Below, piece by piece: positions 8,309-16,580 of a stretch of 64,000 nt of DNA; positions within the stretch are counted from its first letter, which is position 1; each line of letters begins with the position of its first letter. Source of the DNA: Caldicellulosiruptor owensensis OL (GTDB lineage: Bacteria > Bacillota > Thermoanaerobacteria > Caldicellulosiruptorales > Caldicellulosiruptoraceae); contig NC_014657.1 in the NCBI RefSeq assembly GCF_000166335.1, positions 1,594,501-1,658,500 on the forward strand. Direction: 5' to 3'. The position numbers and the translations under genes are program-made. The notes under the pieces are model-generated. The model was given only the letters and a program-made list of their open reading frames with translations, did not search any database and was not told where the DNA came from.

Positions 8309-9208
8309 TCAATTTGTTTGAGGTAAAAATTTGAGAGGATTTTGATTCTCGCCATTGTAAAGTATTTCAAAGTGAAGATGTGGCGGGTCCATATATTCTA
8401 TGTTAGAGCTTATACCAACTTCTCCTATTTTCTCTCCTTGTCTTACAATGTCTCCTATCTGAATATCCTTCAACTCTTTGAGATTATAGTACTTTGAGAT
8501 ATACCCATCTCCATGGTCAATCACAATATATTTGCCATAAAGAGGATCTTCTCCTAAATCAATAACTGTACCGTCAAAACAAGCTTTTACATCACTACCT
8601 TCTTTGGCTTCTATATCAATTCCAGGGTGTTCTGTCCACTCATCAAGAGTTTTTGAATATACAAGCGACTGGTCAGAAAACTCCCTAATTACTCTTCCGA
8701 TGGTAGGGAAGATAGGTCTGAAATCAACAGGGTTTATAACCTCAACATCATCATGGCCGGTATCAGTTCCAATCTGGATGTCTGAAACCATTTTTTTGTT
8801 ATTTTGCTTTTTAGAGAAGGCAGTAAAACCTTTGCTCTTGTTATTACTATTATTTGAACTATTTCCTGACTGTGTATGACTGAAAGTAGAATTTGAGTTA
8901 CTACTATTTTTAGTATCTTTACTTTTCTCTTTTGAACTTATAGATTTAGAACCCTCTTTTTTCAAATCATCCTGTTTTGTTACCTCTGTAGGACTTTCCT
9001 GCAGCTTAGGTATCTCGGGCAATTTAACCTGGCTGTTTAAAGACTGCTGGTTTTCTTGATTTTGTTCTACCTCGTATTTTGTAAAGTCTGTGGTGGCAAT
9101 GGTATAAATCGAAAATCCGATTACCATCAAACATACAGCCACAATAATATAAAAACCTTTAGCATCAAAAAAATCTAAAAGTTTATTTTTCCAGTTTTTC
9201 TTATTCAC
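8309..9208 (-). CDS. SpoIIQ-like M23 (LytM) peptidase, membrane-anchored
   Basis: A 299-residue protein from the GTG at 9208, which has GGAGGT 6 bases upstream; the longer frame to 9247 has no such site. One membrane segment (about residues 17-37), a Ser/Asn/Lys-rich linker (about 55-135) and a C-terminal M23 domain with HPGIDIEA and HLHFE, supplying the zinc ligands, so it should be an active endopeptidase. Architecture fits SpoIIQ, the forespore partner of SpoIIIAH, and the nearby sporulation genes support this, but other anchored M23 proteins look similar. The low-complexity linker is likely disordered. Confidence 0.75.
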   Translation of the reverse strand: MNKKNWKNKLLDFFDAKGFYIIVAVCLMVIGFSIYTIATTDFTKYEVEQNQENQQSLNSQVKLPEIPKLQESPTEVTKQDDLKKEGSKSISSKEKSKDTKNSSNSNSTFSHTQSGNSSNNSNNKSKGFTAFSKKQNNKKMVSDIQIGTDTGHDDVEVINPVDFRPIFPTIGRVIREFSDQSLVYSKTLDEWTEHPGIDIEAKEGSDVKACFDGTVIDLGEDPLYGKYIVIDHGDGYISKYYNLKELKDIQIGDIVRQGEKIGEVGISSNIEYMDPPHLHFEILYNGENQNPLKFLPQTN

Positions 9209-9359
9209 TTTCGCACCTCCTTCTATAAAAGTATTTTTGCCATACATTGCTTTGGTTATACATTAATAGAAATTAATATCCATAAATTTTCTTTGAATAT
9301 CTTCTTGGAGTTTGATATCATAACTTTACAAAACAAGATTCCAAAGAAGGTGCAGAAAG

Positions 9360-9644
9360 ATGGAAAAAGAAAGGGAAAAGGAAAGGGAAAAGGAAAAGAT
9401 TAGAAAAAGATTTTTGCAGAAAATCTCTACATATTCAAAAAAAATCTTGCTTGTAATAAGCCTTATTTCCATTGTGATGGCATTGATAGGAATAAAGTTT
9501 TATATTTTGTCATTGCACTATGTATCAGATAAAATAGACCTGAAAATCTTAGCCCACGGATTTTTACAAAATTCAGTTTACATATTCATTGAAGGACTTG
9601 GTGCAGCAATCCTGGTGGACTTTCTTGCAAAAACAAAAAATTAA
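9360..9644 (+). CDS. Small two-segment membrane protein with a KE-repeat N-terminus
   Basis: A 94-residue protein of unknown function. Residues 2-20 are a highly charged run built from repeated EKERE units, likely helical. Two hydrophobic segments follow (about 28-50 and 68-88). The ATG has AAGAAGGTG 7 bases upstream, and a hairpin terminator follows the stop, so it looks like a real single-gene unit. The repeated GGAAAAGG-type DNA in the first codons could slip during replication and change the charged run. Confidence 0.65.
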   Translation: MEKEREKEREKEKIRKRFLQKISTYSKKILLVISLISIVMALIGIKFYILSLHYVSDKIDLKILAHGFLQNSVYIFIEGLGAAILVDFLAKTKN

Positions 9645-9672
9645 AGGGGCTCTTTGCCTGAGCACCCCTTCT
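9642..9672. terminator. Bidirectional terminator between convergent genes
   Basis: AAGGGG-CTC...GAG-CA-CCCCTT forms a hairpin directly after the small membrane protein gene, followed by CTTTACTT on the plus strand. It may also serve the convergent gene ending at 9697. Confidence 0.65.
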
Positions 9673-9696
9673 TTACTTATCACATAAATTTTAAAT

Positions 9697-10263
9697 TCAA
9701 AGTTTTTTATATACGAAGTTAATGTCCTTCGATGGAATTGTAAAATTTGTATAACCTCCAACCCATTTAATCTCTACACGTATGTCTTTTACAAATAAAC
9801 TCTTGAGTTTCTTACTATCAGTTGTAATCTTAGGAATAAATGTGGCTAACCCAACATCTATCCCTTTATTCTTGACGCCATCTAACACATAATTTGGGAT
9901 TGTATTAAAATCATATCCAAATTCAAGGTTTTGCCTCCAAGGAGGGAAATATTTTTTTAAACTTTTGTCCAATGTACCTTTGACTATTATTCCTTTATAC
10001 GAGCAAGGAGTTTTGGTTGGAACAATTTTGACACTTATTATGAATCTTAAATAATCTTTGCTTTCTTTAACTTCTTGAATGATAACTTCTGCTTCTGCTT
10101 TAAAAATTGATGGATTATACTTTCTGTAGCCTAATAATTTAGATTTTTCAATGGATTTATCTTTTTCTATATTTCTTTCTACAATGATTAATATTCCCAC
10201 TCCTATCAATATAACTACAGCTACACACAGCGCAAGTATTGAAATAAACCTTCTTTTTGACAA
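9697..10263 (-). CDS. Membrane-anchored protein of unknown function
   Basis: I do not recognise this protein of 188 residues. It begins with basic residues and one strong membrane segment (about residues 6-29), followed by a soluble, beta-rich extracytoplasmic part. The TTG at 10263 has AGGTGA 5 bases upstream; a GTG at 10272 three codons earlier is possible but has no site of its own. It is 37 bases downstream of the next gene on the same strand, also an exported protein, and the two may act together. No repeats or metal-binding motifs are seen. Confidence 0.6.
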   Translation of the reverse strand: MSKRRFISILALCVAVVILIGVGILIIVERNIEKDKSIEKSKLLGYRKYNPSIFKAEAEVIIQEVKESKDYLRFIISVKIVPTKTPCSYKGIIVKGTLDKSLKKYFPPWRQNLEFGYDFNTIPNYVLDGVKNKGIDVGLATFIPKITTDSKKLKSLFVKDIRVEIKWVGGYTNFTIPSKDINFVYKKL

Positions 10264-10300
10264 TCCTATCACCTACAAAAACTTTTATAAAATAGCATTA

Positions 10301-11089
10301 TCAATGAGTCCACGCAAGAACTAAAGCTGGTTTTGACCATAAATAACGAAGATAAGCTTCTTGATACATTATACTGTCTTGCCAATAGTAACTACTGTAA
10401 ACTTCTGAAGCAATAGGCCCATATCCATTTGCTGGAATAAAATCATATGACTTTGTGCGCGTAAATCCGTTTTTATCTGTAAATGAAACTAAAGCATGTC
10501 TATAGGTTTCCTTGCGTTCAACATCTACCTTCGTAACCCACTCTTTTCTGCTACTGTAATAAACCTGGGCAATTTTACTGTAGTAAGAATAAGAATGATA
10601 CAATGCTGCTTTTCCATATCCTGTTACTGCAATATCCTGCGGCATAAGATTAAACGCAATAGATGCAACTTCGTATATCAAACTCGCTACTTTGACATAA
10701 TAATTTGCTTCAGCTATGCTCAATAACTCTTCAGCAATTGTTGAAAAAATACCGTCTTTCTCTCCATCTTTATAGAGAATACCACTTGACCATCGAGGAG
10801 TATATGTAATGCTTATTGAGCCTTCACCAGGGTCCGTATAATTTGGCGTTACTGTTGAGTCGTTCTTCACAATCCTACTGTTTAGAATTGAATTAAAATA
10901 AGGATTTTTCTCATAAACTGCTTTTGTAACTGTATCATTTTCCCGTATTTTTGACTTATCAAATGTTGCATACTTTAGAATTTCATCTTTATTTATAGTC
11001 GGACTACCTAAAATTGTTTGTTCCTTAAAAATCCCAACGATGTATAATATTAATATAAGAACTCCTATAAACCTATACATTCTTTTCAT
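10301..11089 (-). CDS. Exported protein of unknown function
   Basis: A 262-residue protein with a typical signal sequence (MKRMYRFIGVLILILY, then a possible cleavage site after about residue 28). The mature part is rich in Tyr and Ser, with aromatic stretches such as YYWQDSIMYQ, and has no cysteines that I noticed. No family is recognised. The ATG has AAGAAGG 11 bases upstream. It lies ahead of the anchored protein ending at 9697 and probably forms a two-gene operon with it. The 229-base upstream gap contains its likely promoter. Confidence 0.6.
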   Translation of the reverse strand: MKRMYRFIGVLILILYIVGIFKEQTILGSPTINKDEILKYATFDKSKIRENDTVTKAVYEKNPYFNSILNSRIVKNDSTVTPNYTDPGEGSISITYTPRWSSGILYKDGEKDGIFSTIAEELLSIAEANYYVKVASLIYEVASIAFNLMPQDIAVTGYGKAALYHSYSYYSKIAQVYYSSRKEWVTKVDVERKETYRHALVSFTDKNGFTRTKSYDFIPANGYGPIASEVYSSYYWQDSIMYQEAYLRYLWSKPALVLAWTH

Positions 11090-11318
11090 ATCACTAAAAA
11101 CCTTCTTTTAGCTATTCTAGTTTAATTTTAAGCAAACAGCTGCTAACACTCTTTCTTGCTAACTTAAAGTTAAATTTACTTTTCATCAACATTGATTAAA
11201 TAAAGCCTATAATATAATCAAATCACCCCTTTATTACCATGTAATGTTACTTTAATAATAAAAAAAAGAACTAGAAGTCAATGTATAAATTAACTAAAAA
11301 TAATTTGATTTTTGGATA
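11090..11318. other. Intergenic region, no gene seen
   Basis: A 229-base AT-rich gap between the exported protein gene and the end of the PDZ protein gene. On the minus strand TTGACT near 11283 with TTATTA 17 bases on, and TTGATT further down, are possible promoter elements for the exported protein. No open frame or stable hairpin was recognised. Confidence 0.4.
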
Positions 11319-12593
11319 TTAATTTGTCTTATTAAACAAAAACCTTTTTATTTTGCTGGCTATACTTTTAATAAATACAAAGTAACTCTCGGTGTCAATT
11401 TCATAGTTTGGCTTCACATTTTTTGTTATAACAATTATTCCTAGATTTTTTATGCCATTTTCATAGTCCTGATAATATAGCTCTTTCATCTTTCCTCTTT
11501 TGTCCACAGCTTTTACCCACAGGTAAATCTGAGCGTCAGAAAATATTCTTTCTATATCCTCCTCTTTTTGAACTTGTATACCATTTATAGAAAGAATAAC
11601 ATCACCCGGTTTTATACCCATCTTGGCTGCTACACTGTTTTCTTCGACATATAACACCTTTATTTTATTTTCCTCTGCTTCAAATATTGAATCTCCTTCT
11701 TTTTGTTTCTTTTGCTGATAGAGTATAATGCTTTCATGAGCAATAGGTGCAAACAGAGCTGCCACCCACTTAAAAGTATAAATCTTGTACGAAAGTGCAC
11801 TTAAAATAAACAAAATAATACTAAATATACTTAAAATACCCGCACTTTTTTTGCTTATCACAGCTGGTTCATCTTCCACCGCCAAATCCCCGTATCCAAG
11901 TGCAGCAACAATAGGAGTCATAAGAAGCATAGTATTTGGCAAAAGATTCTGTGGCTTAAAAAGAGGCCACCATGAGGGTTCAAACAGCTCAATTTTGACA
12001 ACCTGCGCAGCAGTTTGATAGTTATATGCAATTATTACCATCGGTATAGCCCAGAACCTTTGCATAAGGTAAGCACCTGAAGTTGAAAAAATACCTTCTT
12101 TTTTTCTTCTTTCAATTACAACAGGTATTGCGCCACGAAAACCGTCCAAGAAAATTAAAAGACTTTCAACAAAATGAAGTATTGCCACAATTACCAGTAT
12201 CCCTGAGATATCAACAGCTGGTCTTTTGAAAATGAGAGATATCACCGAAATAATTCCCGCCGCATACGAAAAACAGAGATATCTTGGATTTATTAGTGCA
12301 AGAATCAAAGCAATATACCAAAGATACATAAAACTATCCACATCCACTACTATGCCAAAAAACAAAGTAATTAAACTTACTATATATCCTCCTACAAGTC
12401 CTGCAATGGAAGACTCCACAACTTTGTAAAGAAGGCTGGCCCGGTTGTATCCAAGCACAGCCTGTTCAAATTCCTGTTCTCTTCTGTACAAAAAAGAAAT
12501 TAAAATTACTATTACCCAGAAATTCCAGCTAAAAAGAAGACGAAATATGCTCAGACCCGTCAATTCAAATATCTGCCAGAAAAACTTTGACAT
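11319..12593 (-). CDS. Polytopic membrane protein with C-terminal PDZ domain (MinJ-like)
   Basis: A 424-residue protein starting at the ATG at 12593 behind GAGGTG (6-base spacing). About eight membrane segments fill residues 1-280, and a PDZ domain follows (about 310-375; NSVAAKMGIKPGDVILSING). This is the arrangement of MinJ-like topology factors for cell division in Firmicutes. It is the last gene of the ftsE-ftsX-M23-ctpA group, which supports a role in septum or envelope control. Bridging of DivIVA and MinD, as in Bacillus, is inference only. Confidence 0.7.
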   Translation of the reverse strand: MSKFFWQIFELTGLSIFRLLFSWNFWVIVILISFLYRREQEFEQAVLGYNRASLLYKVVESSIAGLVGGYIVSLITLFFGIVVDVDSFMYLWYIALILALINPRYLCFSYAAGIISVISLIFKRPAVDISGILVIVAILHFVESLLIFLDGFRGAIPVVIERRKKEGIFSTSGAYLMQRFWAIPMVIIAYNYQTAAQVVKIELFEPSWWPLFKPQNLLPNTMLLMTPIVAALGYGDLAVEDEPAVISKKSAGILSIFSIILFILSALSYKIYTFKWVAALFAPIAHESIILYQQKKQKEGDSIFEAEENKIKVLYVEENSVAAKMGIKPGDVILSINGIQVQKEEDIERIFSDAQIYLWVKAVDKRGKMKELYYQDYENGIKNLGIIVITKNVKPNYEIDTESYFVFIKSIASKIKRFLFNKTN

Positions 12594-12610
12594 TATATGC
12601 ACCTCAAATT

Positions 12611-13804
12611 TCAAAACTTACTTTTTGAAATCTCATCTTTTATAATCTCTATAGCTTTTCTAAGCTGTAAGTCTTTATCCATTGGAACATTCATCTTGGT
12701 CTGATATTCTTCAGGCTGAACTATTTTAATGTCTGGCTCTATACCTTTTTTGTGAATATATGCTCCGCTTGGTAAAAGATACTGGCTGACTGTTATTTTT
12801 ACTGCGGAACCATCTCCAAGACCAAATACCTGCTGAACAACACCTTTACCAAAAGTCTTCTCTCCAACAATTTTTGCCCTTTTTTGATCTTTTAAACATC
12901 CAGCTAATATTTCTGAAGCTGATGCTGAATATTTGTTAGTGAGCACAACCAGCGGTGTTACTGTGTCACCATTTTTATATGACTTGAAGTACTCTTTTTT
13001 ATTGTATCTATCTTTAAGATACACTATAAGCTGTCCTTTCTTGAGAAAATTGCTTGCAACATCAACAACAGACTCTAAAAGCCCGCCAGGGTTAAACCTC
13101 AGGTCAATGATAAGTCCTCGACAGCCAGAGCTCTTGAGCTTGTCATAGCTATTGTAAAAGTCCTGAGGAGTATTTTCATCAAAGTTGGTAATCTTGATAT
13201 AACCTATATCGTTTTCCAAAATGGAAGAAGACACTGTCTTTATTTTTATCTCATCTCTAACAACTTTAAGGTCAATAGGCTTTGAACTGCCGTTGCGCAA
13301 AATTGTAACTGTCACACTTGTTCCTTTTGGTCCTCTCATCAAACTTACTGCCTTATCTATATCTTTGGAAGTCAAATTTATCCCGTTTACTCTTATAATC
13401 TTATCTCCAGGTTTTATACCTGCCTTGTACGCGGGAGAACCTTCAAACGGTGTTACAACTTCGATATAATTTTCACCTGGCTCTATTATCACTCCTATCC
13501 CAAAATATGTCCCCTTGCTCTGTATTACGAACTCCTCAAATTCTTTTTTTGTAAAATACTCTGTGTATGGATCATTTACGCTTGCGGCAATTCCATCTAT
13601 CGCACCGTCAATAATTTTCTGGTCATTTATATCTTTGGGCTCATAATAATATTTTTTTAAAAGCCATATAACCTTAGCTATCTTTGGATTAGTGAATAAT
13701 TTTGTTGTATATACTGGACTACCAAAATAGATATAAGTGGTTACAATATATGTGACAATTGCAGTAATTAAAATTATTGCAAAAGTTTGAAGTCTTTTTT
13801 TCAT
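12611..13804 (-). CDS. ctpA: Carboxy-terminal processing protease (S41 family)
   Basis: A 397-residue S41 protease with an N-terminal membrane anchor (about residues 7-28), a PDZ domain (about 95-180; GSPAYKAGIKPGDKIIRVNG) and the catalytic tail-specific protease domain (about 190-370). The nucleophile is the serine in NKYSASASEIL and the base is the lysine in GEKTFGKGVVQ. Such enzymes cleave exported proteins at their C-termini; in Bacillus CtpB acts in sporulation signalling. Here it is embedded in the ftsEX operon, 15 bases downstream of an M23 peptidase gene, and might regulate that hydrolase. Confidence 0.92.
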   Translation of the reverse strand: MKKRLQTFAIILITAIVTYIVTTYIYFGSPVYTTKLFTNPKIAKVIWLLKKYYYEPKDINDQKIIDGAIDGIAASVNDPYTEYFTKKEFEEFVIQSKGTYFGIGVIIEPGENYIEVVTPFEGSPAYKAGIKPGDKIIRVNGINLTSKDIDKAVSLMRGPKGTSVTVTILRNGSSKPIDLKVVRDEIKIKTVSSSILENDIGYIKITNFDENTPQDFYNSYDKLKSSGCRGLIIDLRFNPGGLLESVVDVASNFLKKGQLIVYLKDRYNKKEYFKSYKNGDTVTPLVVLTNKYSASASEILAGCLKDQKRAKIVGEKTFGKGVVQQVFGLGDGSAVKITVSQYLLPSGAYIHKKGIEPDIKIVQPEEYQTKMNVPMDKDLQLRKAIEIIKDEISKSKF

Positions 13805-13819
13805 GCTCTTTTCAGCTCC

Positions 13820-14959
13820 TCACTTTAGAAAATTGAGCGGGTCAGTAACATCTCCGTTTATTCTAACCTCAAAATGAAGATGTGGGCCAGTTGAATACCC
13901 TGTAGACCCCACATAACCTACAATTTCACCTTTTTTCACTTTCTGCCCCACCGCTACGTTGATTGAAGAAAGATGAGCGTAGAGAGTTGAAATACCACTA
14001 CCATTATCTATAATGATAGTCTTACCATAACCAGACACCCATCCGGCTAAAATCACATCGCCGTCTGCTGCTGCTAAAACACTTGCTCCATATGGCGCTG
14101 CAATGTCTATCCCTGTGTGCATTTTGTTTTTCTTTAAAATTGGATGAAACCTCATACCGAAATATGATGTTATCCCATAATACCCCTCAAGCGGCCACAA
14201 GAGCTTGCCACCTTTATATATGCGTTTTGTCTTCTGTCTTGCCAAAATCTCCTTTATTTTCTTGGAAAGCTCATTTGAAATCTCCTCTAAACTATCCAGC
14301 ATCTTTTCCAACTTGTCTTGCTCTTTTTCAAGTTCCGACAAAAGCTTCTTCTTTTCATTTTGCTCTGTCAAAAGAGAAGCTTGGTAGTTTTCAAGCTCCC
14401 TCTTTTCTCTACTCAAGTCTTCTTTTAGCATAACAAGTTCTTCTTTCTTATTTTTGATAGTCTCAATGCTCTTTGTGTACTCATTTAGTATTTGCTTATC
14501 ATATTCAATTATATCGTTAAAAAGATACATTCTTGTAAAAAAATCTGAAAGGTTTTGAGAGTCAAGCAGCATTTCAATATACGATACAGAGACAGTATTT
14601 AGCTCATAAATACATCTTATTCTTTCTTTGAACTTTTCATAATACATTTCTTTTCTTTTTTCTTCTTCTTTGAGCTCAGCCTCTGTTCGCAAAATTTTGT
14701 GTTCGACAGAAGCAATGTTTGCTCTTAAACTTCTTATTTTTTTTTCCACTTTATCAATCTTTTTATCAAGCCCATCTATTTGTGATAAAACTTGCTGCTG
14801 TTGTTTTTTAACCTCTACTATCTTCTGCTGTGTTCTTTGTTTATTCTTTTCAATAGATTTCAGCTTGTTTTGATATTCTTTTAAAGTGCTTGATACAGCA
14901 GTCTCAAAAAAGATAACAAATACAAGCAAAATAGAAAAAATTTTTAGTCTAATTTTCAA
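13820..14959 (-). CDS. Coiled-coil M23 peptidase (EnvC/CwlO-like partner of FtsEX)
   Basis: A 379-residue exported protein: signal sequence (about 1-22), a long Lys/Glu-rich coiled coil (about 25-245) and a C-terminal LytM/M23 domain (about 255-379). HTGIDIAAPYG and HLHFEVRI supply the zinc ligands, so the peptidase should be active. The start is a TTG at 14959 with GGGGG 8 bases upstream. A coiled-coil M23 protein just downstream of ftsX is the usual setting for a hydrolase activated by FtsEX, as EnvC and CwlO are. It probably cuts peptidoglycan cross-links during division or elongation. Confidence 0.88.
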   Translation of the reverse strand: MKIRLKIFSILLVFVIFFETAVSSTLKEYQNKLKSIEKNKQRTQQKIVEVKKQQQQVLSQIDGLDKKIDKVEKKIRSLRANIASVEHKILRTEAELKEEEKRKEMYYEKFKERIRCIYELNTVSVSYIEMLLDSQNLSDFFTRMYLFNDIIEYDKQILNEYTKSIETIKNKKEELVMLKEDLSREKRELENYQASLLTEQNEKKKLLSELEKEQDKLEKMLDSLEEISNELSKKIKEILARQKTKRIYKGGKLLWPLEGYYGITSYFGMRFHPILKKNKMHTGIDIAAPYGASVLAAADGDVILAGWVSGYGKTIIIDNGSGISTLYAHLSSINVAVGQKVKKGEIVGYVGSTGYSTGPHLHFEVRINGDVTDPLNFLK

Positions 14960-14996
14960 CAGCCAAACCCCCTCTTTTACAAAAGAGGCTTGATTT

Positions 14997-15881
14997 TCAG
15001 GCTTTTAAGTATCTTCTCAGAGAAATTAAGCTTCCCAGTATACCTACCATGCTTCCTGTGAGTATAAACACTCCTAATATTTTGTACCTGTAAATAGAAA
15101 TGTTAACAAAATCAACAAAGGTAATGGTCTGTGAAAGATATCTTATTGCATAGTGATAAAATAGCAAAACAATAGCATATGCCAAAATCGAACCCAAAAT
15201 ACCTATAATAAACCCTTCGACAATAAAAGGTCCGCTTATAAACCTGTTAGTTGCACCAATATATCTCATAATTGAGATTTCTCTGCGCCTTGCAAAGAGG
15301 GTTATTTTGATAGTATTTGCAATTATAAATATAGCAACTATGTAAAGCCCAAGAATTAAAAGTATACAAAAAAGATTTATTATCTTCAAAATTTTTCTCA
15401 GCTTATCTACTGTCTCCGAAGGAAAATAGACCTGAGCAACACCTTCTAAACTCTCCAATTCTTCTGCAAGTTTTTTAGTATATTCAATCTTTACAGGCTT
15501 TACTACAAAGTATCCCCGCAGTGGATTGTCCTTTTCAAGTCCTTCAAGCAAAAATGAGTTTTTGCCAAGCTTGTTTTTTAAATCTTGAAGAGCCATCTGC
15601 GGACTTATGTATTTAAACTCTCGAACCAAAGCATTTTTTCTCAAATACTCCTCAATTACAACCGCTTTTTCTTCCTGACCTTTTTGTAGAATCACTCTTA
15701 TATCAACCGTCTTTTCTATCTGCTGTGAGATATACTCCAGATTAATCCCGATTGCAATAAATATCCCAACCACAGTTAAGGCTGCTACTACTATAGAGAT
15801 AGAAGCAGCAGCCATGGTCTTATTTAAAAAAATGTTTTTAAACCCGTCTTTGCAAAAGTACTTGATTGTCTGAAGACTCAT
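14997..15881 (-). CDS. ftsX: FtsX, permease-like division protein
   Basis: A 294-residue FtsX with four membrane segments (about 22-45, 168-195, 222-245 and 263-285) and a large extracytoplasmic loop between the first two (about 50-160). The loop usually contacts peptidoglycan hydrolases. The GANNRF-type loop (RYIGATNRFI) is characteristic of the FtsX/MacB fold. It overlaps ftsE by 44 bases, so the two are translated together. Predicted job: pass ATP-driven movement from FtsE to the M23 hydrolase encoded next. Confidence 0.95.
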   Translation of the reverse strand: MSLQTIKYFCKDGFKNIFLNKTMAAASISIVVAALTVVGIFIAIGINLEYISQQIEKTVDIRVILQKGQEEKAVVIEEYLRKNALVREFKYISPQMALQDLKNKLGKNSFLLEGLEKDNPLRGYFVVKPVKIEYTKKLAEELESLEGVAQVYFPSETVDKLRKILKIINLFCILLILGLYIVAIFIIANTIKITLFARRREISIMRYIGATNRFISGPFIVEGFIIGILGSILAYAIVLLFYHYAIRYLSQTITFVDFVNISIYRYKILGVFILTGSMVGILGSLISLRRYLKA

Positions 15882-16557
15882 AGCTGTAAACTCCTTTAGG
15901 TTGATCTTTCACAATTCTGCCACAGTCAATTGCCACAACCCTTTTTCTCATGCTATCAACAATCTCTTTAGCATGTGTTGCAACAAGCACAGTTGTTCCT
16001 CTTTTATTAATGTCCTCTAGTAGCTTCATTATCTCCCATGATGTGTCTGGGTCTAAATTACCTGTTGGCTCGTCAGCCACAAGCAAGCTCGGCTTATTCA
16101 CAATTGCTCGCGCCAAGGCAACCCGCTGCTGTTCACCACCTGAAAGCTCGTGCGGGTAACATTTTGCCTTGTGCGCAAGCCCTACTAAAGACAAAACATA
16201 AGGAACCTGTCTTCTGATGATTTTTGCAGGTGCTCCTGTTATTTGCATAGCAAACTCTACATTTTCATATACTGTTTTATTAGGAAGAAGTCTAAAATCC
16301 TGAAATACTATTCCAATCTTTCTTCTGTAATATGGTATCTCCCTTTTCGGAAGCTGTGTAAGCTTGTACTCCCCAACAATAATCTCTCCCTCGGTCGGGT
16401 CAATCTCTTTCAAAAGAAGCTTTACAATTGTAGATTTTCCTGCCCCGCTTGAACCAACCAAAAATACAAATTCACCTTTTTCAATGGTCAAATTGATATT
16501 TGTGAGCGCAAGCACCCCGTTTGGATACCTTTTGCTCACATTTATAAACTTTACCAT
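15838..16557 (-). CDS. ftsE: FtsE, ABC-type ATPase of the FtsEX complex
   Basis: A 239-residue ABC ATPase. Walker A is GSSGAGKST (about 37-45), the signature is LSGGEQQR, Walker B is LLVADEPTGNLD and the switch histidine is in VATHAKE. The sequence RYPNGVLAL at the start and the linked ftsX identify it as FtsE, which drives hydrolase activation at the division site. It is followed by ftsX with a 44-base overlap. The gene upstream, a PucR-type regulator, is 23 bases away and may be cotranscribed. Confidence 0.96.
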   Translation of the reverse strand: MVKFINVSKRYPNGVLALTNINLTIEKGEFVFLVGSSGAGKSTIVKLLLKEIDPTEGEIIVGEYKLTQLPKREIPYYRRKIGIVFQDFRLLPNKTVYENVEFAMQITGAPAKIIRRQVPYVLSLVGLAHKAKCYPHELSGGEQQRVALARAIVNKPSLLVADEPTGNLDPDTSWEIMKLLEDINKRGTTVLVATHAKEIVDSMRKRVVAIDCGRIVKDQPKGVYSYESSDNQVLLQRRV

Positions 16558-16580
16558 TCTTTGTTCACCTGCAATGCTTT

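Noticed and set aside
9360..9420. Simple-sequence repeat as phase-variable tract
   Set aside because: The GGAAAAGG-like units in the first codons are few and imperfect; a frame-shifting switch cannot be supported.
14083..14433. 116-codon plus-strand frame
   Set aside because: Antisense shadow of the coiled-coil region of the M23 peptidase; no initiation signal.
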